From Hymenopellis radicata (lineage: Eukaryota > Basidiomycota > Agaricomycetes > Agaricales > Physalacriaceae), in the NCBI GenBank assembly GCA_015501595.1, contig JADNRX010000177.1, positions 45,273-109,272 of the forward strand: 64,000 nucleotides of DNA, given 5' to 3'. The notes under the pieces were generated by a model. The model made no database searches, was not told the origin of the DNA, and saw nothing but the letters and a program-made list of their open reading frames with translations. Below are positions 1 through 10,302 of the stretch, in pieces (the first letter of the stretch is position 1; each line of letters opens with the position of its first letter). Both the position numbers and the translations under genes were made by a program.

Positions 1-168
1 TCCGACGACGTTTGCGAGATGTTGCGCTTCCGTCCCGACATACTGCCGTTGATTGCGAACCGTTTCTTGGTGCTAGAGGTTTGGCCTTCGTCAACCGCGC
101 AGTCTGACTCTTCATATACACCCTTGTCGGTTTCCAGTAAGGAAAGTAAGGAAGCGAGGGCGATTTAC

Positions 169-1070
169 TCACTTTCCTTGTAGATTCCTCAATTTATCTC
201 GAGATTGTGAGGGGAGGGGTAATACAGCCACTATGGGAATCAGGCGGTCTCTACGCAGGATCGGGATTTTCTGGTCAGGAAAATTTAAAGCATGGGTCTT
301 GTCCACCAAGAGGCAGAAGGATCGAGTCATAGAAAGGTGAACTGTGTAGGCGAAGGCGGCGTTCCTATCAAGGGCGATGAGATGGTCGTTACACTTAATG
401 GGGTGCAGAATGAGGGAGGGAAACGTGAAGCAAGCGTGTAAATTCGTCTGCACAAGAGGGAAGTCGCGCAATTCGTGCGACGTCCCGTGAGCGAGAAATT
501 GCTGTCCATCAGGTTGAATAAGGCTCATGAATCTTTATTCATACGGAGGTCGTGGCGGTATTGCCTGGGGCAAACTTGTAAGAAATGGAAGGACACAAAT
601 TGTCAAGAAAGGATACCTGTTTGAAGAGGGTGCGGTCGAATGTTCCGCGTTCATGATTGTGGTCAAATAGATCGAGCATAGCGCGTAGGGTTTTTTCCGA
701 CGGTACGAGTGCCCATTGACTGCGTCGCAGAAGGTCAACCATATCGGGATGCACTACAATAGGAATGACGTGAAGACAAGCATGATCCAGACGAATATCT
801 CATGCTTTGCAGACAGAAGGTCTCCGCGATGGTAGTCCGCTATCCTTCCGCGTCTTAACCCAAGGCAGTAGTATTGGATTTCGTCGAGCTTGAGGGCAAG
901 AATTCGGCCTGAGTACAGTCTGACACGCCCAGAAATAAGTCACTCACCGTAACAACATATTTCGCAAAGCTGAACAGTTCCAGCTCATTGCATCCGGGTA
1001 CAGTCGCTATATCTTTTAGGTCGTCATTGTTGTGGTCGTGATCAAAGAATGGAACGGTCCCGTGATCTTT
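169..1070 (-). pseudogene. Divergent HNH-like family paralogue, probably decayed
   Basis: This minus-strand gene is a distant relative of the intact gene at 57,568-58,886. Matching parts in order are: an exon near 1,060-960 with a PGCNELELFSF segment, an exon near 900-780 with LDEIQYYCLGLRRGRI, an exon at about 754-613 with HPDMVDLLRRSQWALVP and DLFDHNH, and a 3' exon at about 528-169 with FPLVQTNLHACF. They align in the same order as the relative's CDVESFNF, LDGLEYHMG, VHRDMIALFKSGSWALLP/DLYDHNH and LPRVRTTIHPCF. The donor CAG/GTATCC near 613 and the acceptor TTGTAG near 755 support introns at the family positions. The basic C-terminal tail of the relative is missing, and no complete open model could be joined. 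I call it a divergent, possibly broken member; it could still be a short functional gene. Confidence 0.45.
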
Positions 1071-1506
1071 TTTTTAAAAAACCCACACGTGATGGTTCAG
1101 ACTTTAATTGTCAGTTTCAATCAAGTTTCAATAGACCCTCGCGTTCGGCTTGCATATTGCTAGAAGATGCTCGATATGAGGCGACGGGGAAGGAGTGATC
1201 TGATAACAACAGGATCCTCCTTACAACTTAAGCAAGCGATGGGCTGGTCGCATTCGCACACTTTGTAAGACCCAACCAAGGGCATATTGTAATGATTTCG
1301 GTGATTCTTAAATATAAAAACAGGGAGGACGGTCTGGTGGAACGGATAATCGACTGAAGAAGGCGGTCCACATTCAACATTCATGCAGAATGGCGCGATC
1401 AGGCAGCCTGAATCATGCAGATGCGTAGTTTCCGCTCTTCACAGAAGGGCAGGAGTGACAATGGGGGGTCCAGGGCGACAAAAATGGACAGATAGTTAAA
1501 AACATT

Positions 1507-1587
1507 GGACGTTCAGGTGATCGAAACCTGGACCTCAGGCAAGCATCAAGGTGCAAAGCATGCGCGCTACCACTGCGCTAAACGCCC
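1507..1587 (-). tRNA. tRNA-Ala (TGC), with a short intron
   Basis: The 81-nt sequence folds as a tRNA. The acceptor stem is GGGCGTT/AACGTCC, the D-arm is GCGC-AGTGGTA-GCGC, and the T-arm is CAGGT-TTCGATC-ACCTG. The anticodon loop begins TTTGCA, giving anticodon TGC. About 10 extra bases lie between the anticodon loop and the 3' side of its stem, in the usual place of a tRNA intron. One mismatch remains in the anticodon stem (CATGC/GCCTG). The same 81 nt occur without change at 28,700-28,780 while the flanks have diverged, which favours a maintained gene. Confidence 0.7.
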
Positions 1588-1694
1588 GTGAAAACCGGCC
1601 TCGACGCGATAACACATCGGTTCGGGAATAATCTGTGTTAGCGAGGCAATAAATACCCTGCATTGGAGAACGTATGAGGTGCTAAGTCGATCCG

Positions 1695-2399
1695 TCAGTT
1701 CCTCCTTAGTAGTAGATTGATGCTGCTCTTGCCTTCATCCTTTCTCCAGGCGTCTATGGCGTCGACCGCCAATAGGTGTTGTCTATCTTCAATTATGCGC
1801 CGTACATCTGAGACGACCTACGACACGCGTTTATGAGTGAAGGAAGGATCAGAGAAGCGGATTAACGAACATCCTCGAGGTTGCTGATGGTGGTGAGGAT
1901 ATCCTTTCGACATGCGCGTGACTTAACGACAAGGTCGCGCGCTTCCGCAATATACTTGAAGACACGACGAAAAGACAGATTACGATAGTGGAGGCGCTGG
2001 AGATCCTTCGCCCGTTTTGAGATACTAAAAAGGACGATCCAGAGATCATTAGCACACTGGGCTACAGCCTTGTGACGACATGAAAACGGACTCGTCCAAC
2101 CTGCGCTGTCCTTCAGCCTGAAGGATCAACATGCCGGTAACATCACCGCTGCGAGCCACTTGCTCGCGAAGCCAACTCTTCGTAGTCTTTGCCTTCTCAA
2201 GCGTCTCTTGTAGAACCGCACTAGGCCAAAATGATGGTATCACAAATGCGTATGTGACGATGCACATGTACATCGGGATCGCTAAGGCAGAGCTGGCTCC
2301 AGGGAAGAGAAAGCTGAGAATGCAGATTAGCTGCTCGTTGCTTGATTTGGTGTCCAGAGACAAACGCCATATCTGGGAGGTTACTAACAGTAAGCTCAT
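1695..2399 (-). CDS. Small predicted membrane/coiled-coil protein (family copy 1)
   Basis: Function is unknown. The 5' part encodes a hydrophobic stretch (ALAIPMYMCIVTYAFVIPSF), which looks like one membrane segment. A charged, probably helical region follows (ETLEKAKTTKSWLREQV, then QAEGQRRLDESVFMSSQ). A shifted frame continues with QCANDLWIVLFSISKRAKDLQ, FRRVFKYIAEARDLVVKSR and TTISNLED. A GTTCGT...CGTAG intron then leads to a last exon with VVSDVRRIIEDRQ and DAWRKDEGKSS, stopping at 1,697-1,695. Relatives lie at 9,096-9,712 and, inverted, at about 24,360-28,602. The frame change near 2,085 has no normal-sized intron, so it is a frameshift or an assembly error. The start is uncertain. Agreement with the 24-kb copy in the last exon supports coding. 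Confidence 0.5.
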
Positions 2400-2534
2400 G
2401 ATTCGGTCAAGGTCTTATGTTCATTCAGATTTGCACAGCTCCATCGAAGGCCGAAGGACACATGGATCTGGCCATGGCCAGACTGGGCACGCAGTCATCG
2501 CTGTTCAGACACGGAAAGGGTCGGATATTGCACG

Positions 2535-4137
2535 GCTTCATCGGACACGACAAGAATCCTTGTACGTCGAGCGAGAATTGGCTAATTTTCACTTGCGGAC
2601 AGCATTGGTAGAATCGCTTTCGCGAATAATTAGCACACATTCCTGATCAAGACGATGAAGAGAGACATACGGGACGAAAATTCAGGTGCAGACCTAGGGA
2701 CAGCTCATTGGTCGACCGGCAATCGACCGGTCAATTCTGACCAATACCGGGCGTGAACAGTCTCGACAGATCTGGTCATGAACTCAATGCTTGCTTATCC
2801 ACTTTTATGCCGTCACAAGAATCCCGGAGTTACGCGAAATAGAGTACGCCACTAGCACGTTACGGACTGCTGTTGAGCTCTAGTCTCGATTATGGTCTGG
2901 AGTATCACGTATTAGGATCAGGCGGTATGTCGATTGTCGGGGTTACTCCAACACCGAGTGACGAACTGAGAGCAATGAGATGAAGGTCAATGGGACGACA
3001 GTGCGAAGAAAGAGCACGAACCCTGACATGATACCACCGCCACACTTTCATGATCGATCCAGCATTTTCTCGTAAAACAAATCCAAGTGCTACGCATCAG
3101 CCATGAAAATCGTGTCTGTTACTTCTATGATTCTAAAAATAGTCAGCGGTCAAACCGTGATCTCTAACAGTGGAGCTGTATATACCTCCCAATCCAATCA
3201 GACGTTCACCGCACGCAGCTCATTGGCTGTCATGCAACCAATCCAACGACGTACTCTGGTGCATCCAATGAGCGGTCCGCTAGGCTCTGGATGGGTATAG
3301 GCACGCAGGTACTAGTACAGCTCTAGACGCTGTCACAAGAGACAAAAGAAGACGGCGTCGAAACGCGTCCGCTTCCTATTTTGGTGCTCTGCTATGAAAT
3401 GTTAATTGAACGCGTAGAACTCTGAAAGTCGACTTTAGGCAAGGTAGCATAATCAGCTGGAAGACATGATGAGCGTTTGGCGATGAAACAAAGTCGTGGA
3501 CCGTACGGGATGAACACGTGTAGTCAGTTCAGGTAAGATTTATCGGCGCGTTTACAGACAGAAGGTCCATATTCGATCCTAAACGACGGAATGAAGAGTT
3601 TTGCTAGTGGTAGAGGATAAGCGGGCAGAGTATCGAGAGGGTGTCTGGTGTATTGCACGGTATGACAGCAAGAGTTCGTACCCGTGCCTAATAGTCAGGA
3701 AAGAGCGGGAGGAAGGCTAGAGGCCAAAAAAAAATTGATGTCCATTCTCCGGGGTGGGGCAGAGCTGGCCAGACGAGTTGCATCCATTTTTTGAGGCTGA
3801 GGTTTTTTTGTCTGGCTCCTGTCCCAAACCTGTTGAGAGGGTTTGTCATGCGTCTGGCGATGAGCCTTGAGTAGTTGGGGAAAATGAGTATATAGCGCCG
3901 CTAGGTTTGGTGCGCAGTGACCGACATGGTGGTTAAGTGAAAGGAGTGATCGGCCACTGTACACGGCAGTCACCGGAACGCGTAGAAACGACTACTCCCG
4001 AAGGCTAAAGCCTCATTTCTAACGAACCTATTAATTCCACTACCTCTGTAGTGGTGTCAATGGAGAGCGAGAAAATGTGTACTCTTATCAGACCAGGAAA
4101 CGGACTGAGTTGATTGATTGATTCTAAAACGAGAAGT
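2535..4137. other. Segment without recognisable genes
   Basis: This part of the duplicated block is absent from the 24-28 kb copy. I see only short frames with no family resemblance and no clear intron-exon structure. It is either an insertion in this copy or a deletion in the other. No terminal inverted repeats or target duplications were found at its edges. Confidence 0.5.
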
Positions 4138-4350
4138 AGTAGAGCTAACAGTAATAAGGGTATCAACTAAGTAAATACAACAGCTGGGAGTGCTAAGATA
4201 GCATTGCGATAACATTTAGACAAGACATTGCCCGACAGTCAAGTAGTACAGATATGAAAAGGCGAGTTGGTTATGACTCTGCCGGAGCGAAGACTGCGTC
4301 ACTTGATAGGCTGAGCGGTTGAGTGCATGCAGTGCGCGTTGAATGCTAGA

Positions 4351-5565
4351 CTATTCGTGCTTCTTTTCTCCAAACCTCCACGCCGGATTTCCCTCCTTCA
4401 TAAATGACCACATAACCTCCTCCTTCCACCCTCTCTCCTTCCACTCATCAACACGCCCCGGAAACATATCCACGACGCCCTCCAAGGATTTATCATGTGC
4501 AATCAGCGTCAGCACATCCGGGTGCGCGTCCAACCCCGCCAACTTGGCCAAAGTCGCGTTTGCCGGGGTAGTCCTCGTACAAAGAGCGCGACGGCTGTAA
4601 CAGCGGTGTCGTTCCTTCCAAGTCGAATTCCTGTGACATGGATAGACGGGCGGCTTCGAGGATGTGGGAAGGACAAGGCGCGAGAGTGTTGGGGCGTAGA
4701 TCGCCTACGTGGTGACAGCAGTCGCCTCCTAGGAGGACAAATGTATGGGGAGTTACGCGGGCGAGGGCTGATATGTGTCCGGGACAGTGCTACGTATGCG
4801 TGTGAGGTTGAGTACAAGACAGAGGTGAAGCGTACCCCAGGCGTGTTGAGGATGTACAAGCTCCCGTCGTGGAAGTAGTCGAGCGCGTCGAGACCCGCGA
4901 TGTCTATGTCGGGCTGCGCGAAGGATAGTTTTCTGACGTTACGATTTCTGGAGTGTACTGCGTCAAGCAAAGAACGGTGAGGATGTAGTAGACGCTTACG
5001 CGAAATCGCTCTCCATGAGCGTTGAAGATGGCTGTGTCGGGTATGTGCGTGTGTCCGTGTCTTCGTGGATGACGAGTTCCGTGGTCAAGGGGAAGGTCGA
5101 TACGTCGCCTACCATCCGAGGATTTCAGCGCGGTACAATCTGATCAAGACCACACATCGTTACCGGTGTGATCTACATGATAATGGCTTGTTGCTCGTCA
5201 GTTTGGATTTAGACTTGTAGTATTCGGACTCACCTCCAGATTACGGCCCTCACAGTGTCCAGAGGCACGCCCCCATCCTTCAGCGTATCCGACACATCTT
5301 GGCCTGTAGGAACTGTATAACTGACACCTAAATCCTTGTAAGCTTCCGGAACGTTCTTCATGTCCTTCCGTATCCCCAAGTCGAACATGGCACATCCCAG
5401 GGTAGGGTGCTCGATGAGAAATGCGAATATCGGTCCTTGCTCAATTTCATGTCCGGGAGGGACGGGTGAAAATAGAAGAGAGGCGGGAGCGGTGAATCTA
5501 CCAGCTTCGATGATGCGTACCGAGACGCTAGAGTTGCCTGCTAGGAGTTTTGGGAGAGACGTCAT
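4351..5565 (-). CDS. Metallo-beta-lactamase-fold hydrolase, probable frameshift near C-terminus
   Basis: This is a metallo-beta-lactamase superfamily enzyme of the lactonase-like type, expected to bind two metal ions and hydrolyse an unknown ester or lactone. The start MTSLPKLLAGNSS is at 5,565. Exon 1 ends in TVRAVIW. A GTGAGT...AACAAG intron leads into the metal-binding motif HYHVDH (5,184-5,167), the HxHxDH signature. Later exons carry GDVSTFPLTTELVI, then IAGLDALDYFHDG and LYILNTPGHCPGHISAL, with the second metal-site His in the TPGHCPGH stretch. GGDCCHHVGD supplies further likely metal ligands. The last part reads LDAHPDVLTLIAHD to a stop at 4,351. Around 4,575 the frame shifts between LYEDYP and ANATLAKL with no plausible intron: about 2 nt are missing. 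It is a recent pseudogene or a sequence error; the core looks catalytic. Confidence 0.75.
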
Positions 5566-6674
5566 TAGCTAGGTGATGGCAAAGGCGAAAGTCGCACCTC
5601 TTTTATGAAGTCGAGTGTGTCAGTGCAGTGACTACACGACAGTCATTTCCCGGCGACCGGGTAATACAGCTAGAGAGAAGGCTATCCGACGTTTAGCGGA
5701 CTAGTCCTACTGGAACGGCATGAACTTACTAAGGGGCTGAGATGAGAGCTGGACTATGACCTCGAGATGGTTGGGGGAGCTTCTGATTACTGAGGAGCAC
5801 GAGTCGCCCGGATACAAACTGAGCCCAAGCATCTGTCTGGTCGTGTGAATCATAGAGGGACCTGTCGACGGCGAGAATTTACGGAATAGGTACAAGGTAG
5901 CGACACAGAGTACAGCCACTACGCTTTAACGGCGAGTTACAGATCGAGTTGAGGCCGAGTATTTGGAGAAGCCGTTGAAGGCGGAGATTGTCGAAGGATC
6001 TTGTCACGTACGTGCATTAGGACAAGGGTAGAAGCTGGAGGAAGACGTGCCAGATTACATGCAAGAGTTTCAGGTGTAGCCAGCAGGCAGAGAAGCATCA
6101 CAGTGTCGTCAGTTCGACGTCGACATGGACAATTGAAAGCATCCGCGGACGCAAATCGGGCAGTGATAAGGTCATCTGACAGGGAAGATGTACCCCAGAA
6201 TGGTTACTTTTGTTCTTCCAGGTACGGAAACACAATGTTCGAAGAGCGGGGAGAGAGGTAGGACAATTAAAGGTACTCCGAATTGGGAAGAAGGCGGGTA
6301 GAATGCTAGTCAAGATAATTGGGCTTTCGAGGCGAATTGTTCTATAGCAGAGAGACGTCGCTACCAGGAGGCAGCAACGGTCTGACATTACCAAGACCGA
6401 AGATAGGACCTAGGCTAGAACTTGGGCCGGGCGGTGAAAACCGAAAGAGATTGTTGTGGTCTATTTATACGTCAAGCCTATTGTACGCCGACACTTTTGT
6501 CCGAAAACAGTATAAGAGCATGGCGAATTCAAAAGGGCCCCATCGAGCTAGTCTCCCATCTTCCGTCCCATTAATTTCTCTGTCTATATCCTTAACGGTG
6601 CGTGCATCGTTGTCAACAGCGACGACGACAATACTGATCACGACGAGCAGACCTAATACCCCACCATACCCATC
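5566..6674. other. Intergenic stretch, no gene recognised
   Basis: Only short, unrelated open frames occur on both strands. I see no domain, no tRNA and no repeat shared with the rest of the window. It holds the 5' side of the metallo-beta-lactamase gene and the upstream region of the gene at 6,675. Confidence 0.5.
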
Positions 6675-7508
6675 ATGTCCCGCGCACGCTCTGCCACGTT
6701 CACCACCTCTATCTGCACCTGGGCCGCTGCCGTTCAACCTGGCACGCCAGCGCCGCCGACGCCCGCGACGAGCAAGTCTACCTACACGCCTTCATCGGCA
6801 CATCAGTTCGATCTGACCGCGCTCGGATACACCTCGGTCTTTGTCCATCTACCCACTACGCCCTCTACACCTGACGCACCTACCGATGCATCTCCCTCCA
6901 AGCTGGCCTCTGCCTTTTCTTGCTCACGCGCCCGGTCCAAGAGCATGTCCAACTCTGCATTCAAACGGCCTTCCGGTCCAAGGTGCCGCCTCTCCCGCCA
7001 ACCCTTATGGATGACATTCTGCTCGCGCAGTTTAGCGGCGGCGGAAAGCTCGACAAGCACATGGCGCGCGCTGTTGGCCAGGGTGCCGTTGCTGACGGTC
7101 AAGGCGCTGTGTGGTGGGACGAAGAGGAATACGAGCCGCTCTTGCCGAAAGAGCCTGTGCGCAAGGACAAAAAGCGTAGGCCGGCACCGCTGAACCTTGC
7201 CCAGCAGGAGTTCCTTGCGACTGCTTTTGTCCCTCCACCATCGGCCCCCTTTCCTGCGCCGAAGAAAACTGGCAAGATGAACGTTCGTGCGTTCTTTCCC
7301 GCGCAGCTTAGGTATGTTGTTGTCCATTTTGCCCTCTACCTTGTTGACTGAGAGTCGTTGTAGGTCTGTCGCGTTCATGCCCCCTGGATGCCTCGTCGTC
7401 CGTCCAGTCTTTTCCGTTCTTCATGCCACTATTATGCCCTGCGACTCTTGCACGTACTTGTATACCCGTTCTCCACCCACTGTATCCATAACTGTATTCC
7501 TATTGTAG
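6675..7508 (+). CDS. Hypothetical protein, Pro-rich N-terminus and basic C-terminal half
   Basis: No family recognised. ATG 6,675 opens a frame with strong C/G third-position bias, rich in Ser, Thr and Pro. From about 6,900 the convincing frame is shifted by one. It encodes RPVQEHVQLCIQTAFRS, then PPTLMDDILLAQFSGGGK, an acidic WWDEEEYEPLLP patch, a basic KDKKRRPAPLNLAQQEF patch and GKMNVRAFFPAQLR. A GTATGT...TTGTAG intron near 7,311-7,362 leads to RSVAFMPPGCLVV and a stop at 7,508. The frame change near 6,900 needs either an unrecognised intron or a 1-nt error. The charged C-terminal half may be nuclear or RNA/protein binding, but that is a guess. Confidence 0.45.
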
Positions 7509-7857
7509 CCTTCCTCTAATTACTGTCTGTATGGTCTGTATGTAGAAAAGTATAAAACAAGACATCGCATGCGACGAATATCTCTGCTGTGGCGACTAGG
7601 AGCTCTGTCAATTTCCTGCATTCTGTAGAGGAACCTGGATACAGAAGTCTCAAGGACGGCTGTGTTGACTTTGGAAGCGTTCATCGGCAAGTACTGACGC
7701 GCGTATTATAAGAACCCTCTGGCATAATGTAAGATATTCAATAGACCGTCGCCCGCCTGGGCCCTGATTCGTTCGCCTGATTCCTGGGACCTGATTAAAT
7801 TCCTGGTAGATTCCTGGGTTAAAACTTCAAAAATGCATGGTACTGTTACACAACCAC

Positions 7858-7950
7858 TGCCCCAGAGAGGCTCGAACTCTCGACCTTCCGATAGTTTTAT
7901 CATATGGACGAATAACAGTCGGACGCTGTAACCAACTCAGCCATGGGGCA
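7858..7950 (-). tRNA. Intron-containing tRNA, anticodon GTT (Asn?)
   Basis: The 93-nt minus-strand sequence folds with acceptor TGCCCCA/TGGGGCA, D-stem GCTG/CAGC with loop AGTTGGTTA, anticodon stem TCCGA/TCGGA, and T-arm GAGAG-TTCGAGC-CTCTC. The anticodon loop starts CTGTTA (anticodon GTT). About 20 nt of intron separate it from the 3' half of the stem, at the canonical position 37/38. All four stems pair fully. The U1-A72 end pair is unusual for a nuclear tRNA, so the isotype (Asn by anticodon) or functionality is less sure than the fold. Confidence 0.7.
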
Positions 7951-9095
7951 CGTGGCCTTAGATCGCGTCGTCCCCTCATCTCTCTTGCGCTTTGCGTGAG
8001 GCAAATCCAAGGTAAATTCTGCCTATGAGGTACGCATTTTACTGATACTATCAGTCCACCAGCGGAGCGGATGATCCATGATTTGACTGCCCAAGCACCT
8101 GTTAGTCGTGAAGCTGAAACTATATCTACTGTTGGTTCGCGATTCTGCATTGGCATGCTGGCGAACCACCTGTGCAGCGATTGTTAAGAAGATGCTTTTA
8201 CCAGGGTCTTCATCCAATGAGACGCAATTCCGTCCGGCGTCGAATGTCATCATCGTCGGTTGTCCCTTGCGTCCATCCGACCTCTTCCTTGAAGCCTTCA
8301 TCAACGGCTCCAATCACTGCGATACGCCGACCCATCTTCTAACTGCCACAGAAAATGCTATAGATGATGTTACCACTAGGATGTGTGGTCGCTCAACAAA
8401 AACACTCCGCATCGATGCTAGAATGCTCGGTTGTTCTCATTTCTGTGGCCGTCCAGGCTGCCCCCGCTCTCTCCGTCGAAAAGAAGTTTTCAGGGTTGTA
8501 AGTCCGAGAGGTACCGAAGGACAGTTGGCACTTCTGATCTTCGTCGCAGCTCGCTAGTGGCGTCCCCAGAAGACAACCTACCTAAAGCATTCACTACCCG
8601 TTGCGCTCATGGAGATTCGCGGCTCGTATTGATCTCTCGCATGTTCTCTCATGTCCTCATGACAGCTATGACACCGGTGCGCTCTCTCGTTCTCCTATGA
8701 GATTCCCTTTAATCAAATCAGCATCTCAGTCGCGGCGTGAATTGCAGTGCAAGACTATTTATTGCCTTGTATAATTTCATGGTACTTACAGCACCAGGAA
8801 CGACGTGTCAATATGCGATTGTTCCGCCGTCCTCAATGGCTGATTGGCCATCGACGTCTGAATAGCGGACTCCGCAGGGCCGGTCGAACCTAATAAAACT
8901 TCGCCTAGGATAGGTCATAACGCGAACGGGCCGTCTCGCAGGCACAACGTCAGTTCGAATTTCGAATGTATACAGTACGTTTACTCCGACTCCGCCTTTC
9001 CTGTTTTTTTGCCTCCGTTTGCCACAATAGATAGGTATCAGCTCCAGTTCATCCATAAAGGCTCGTTTGTCTATTTTTTCTTTCAGAAAACTCAC
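7951..9095. other. Intergenic stretch, no gene recognised
   Basis: Frames here are short and show no known motifs. A Cys/Arg-rich frame around 8,430-8,560 (FCGRPGCPRSLRRKEVF) has no zinc-finger spacing and no relative in the window. Nothing else is supported. Confidence 0.4.
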
Positions 9096-9712
9096 ATGTC
9101 TCTCTCGCAGGACCCTCCCGCCGGATTCGACTTGAAGGCTCAGCTTGTAGCCTACTTGATCGGTTTGGCTACCTCAAATCCAACGACGGGTGCTATAGCG
9201 GCAGTTGTTTTCTATGTGGTATCCGCTATCACCCTCCTCATCGTTCCCCTCATTTGGCCGGGAAGCATTCTCTCGCAGACACGGCGTACCATAAACGACA
9301 CCCGCGACTGGCTCGAAGACCATGCTCGGCGTCGAGCAAACGGACCCGTGTACCGCATCTGCGCGTCAGGTCATTTCGCGTTAGATGAGTCCGTTGCATT
9401 GTTGTTCCTTGGGGAATGCTTTGACTAAACGCGGAATTGCTTCGTAGAATCCATGACCGTGTCCATGATCTCGAGTCACTCCATCGACGCCGGCTCCGTC
9501 CGTTATACATTTTCCACTATGCATTGGGTGCATACAGCCTCTCTCGTGCATCGCATGCTTGTATGAGAGAGGCCGAGGCTTTGAGAATCGCTCTGAAGAA
9601 CGAAGTACGTCTCAACGTGCACCCCAAGGATGACTGTTTCATGTCTTTCACAGATAAGGGGATTGGATTCCTCTTCAGCACGTCCGTCCTCTGCAGCTAC
9701 AGGTACAAATGA
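9096..9712 (+). CDS. Small predicted membrane/coiled-coil protein (family copy 3)
   Basis: This is a paralogue of the gene at 1,695-2,399. ATG 9,096 opens MSLSQDPPAGFDLKAQL. A strongly hydrophobic segment follows (GAIAAVVFYVVSAITLLIVP), a likely transmembrane helix, then a charged helix (LSQTRRTINDTRDWLEDHARR) and FALDESVAL. A GTTGTT...CGTAG intron at about 9,401-9,447 joins to HDRVHDLESLHRRRLR and MREAEALRIALKNE, after which GTACGT may start another intron. The shared pattern WP-S-x-L-x-(Q/E)-T followed by W-L-(R/E)-(E/D) and LDES links it to the 2-kb gene. Probably a single-pass or tail-like membrane protein of unknown role. Confidence 0.55.
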
Positions 9713-10302
9713 TAGTTGATATCGTGATTCGAGTGCTTCCACTATACAGTTGACTAAAACAGTAAATGCTCCACCTTGTCCTTGTTGTCCAGCCCCTCGT
9801 GGCGCGCCACGCCACGAACTATACCCAAGGGACTTTTAGTTGCATACCTTTTTCTCCCTTCTGTGTAGCCTTCTTGACTCCTAGAATCTTGGTCTCTCCT
9901 ACCGGTGCATGAATCCACCGCTTGGTAGCCATCTCAAAGCCTCTTCATCGATGCAGTAAGCAAGATTCCTTGCATAGCGGTCAATTCCGACCTTCAGCGG
10001 CTTAGATTGTGTCGTTGAAAGCGTCGACACGATTGAACCGCATTAAGTGCGATTGATCGGCTATCTCGGATATGTTGACCACCGCGTGTTATCAAACAGG
10101 GTTGCTTCTTGCGTTCATGTACTTGACTGGCGACTCGTAATGTCGCGGTTTAATTTCAGCTTCTCGCGCTTACAATACCTCCTACCGGCATATGCAATCT
10201 CTGTTTCCCCTTTCAAGGTTCCCTACGTTTCTACGAATGGCGAGTCGCCTCCTTCATATGCGCAAACTCAAGTGACAGCTTCTTATAGAGAAATCTGACG
10301 TC
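9713..10302. other. Intergenic stretch
   Basis: No gene is convincing. A 12-bp palindrome GTGGCGCGCCAC lies near 9,799. A short frame at 10,047-10,298 could hold an upstream exon of the PP2C-like gene, but no splice support was seen. Confidence 0.35.

Larger units (their letters stand above)
1497..4340. repeat. Duplicated block, copy 1 (inverted relative to 24.0-28.8 kb)
   Basis: Three stretches match the reverse complement of 24,020-28,790. They are the tRNA-Ala and flank (1,497-1,700), the membrane/coiled-coil gene (1,695-2,430), and 4,137-4,340, which carries a short degraded remnant of the basic C-terminal exon found at 23,850-24,090. Copy 1 lacks the hAT element present in copy 2 and has about 1.6 kb (2,535-4,137) that copy 2 lacks. 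Substitutions are common outside the tRNA, so this duplication is much older than the hAT insertions. Confidence 0.8.

Noticed and set aside
6465..7378. Minus-strand frames of 90 and 191 residues opposite the 6.7-kb gene
   Set aside because: They mirror the plus-strand frame in GC-rich coding sequence; the plus strand has a plausible intron and better residue pattern.
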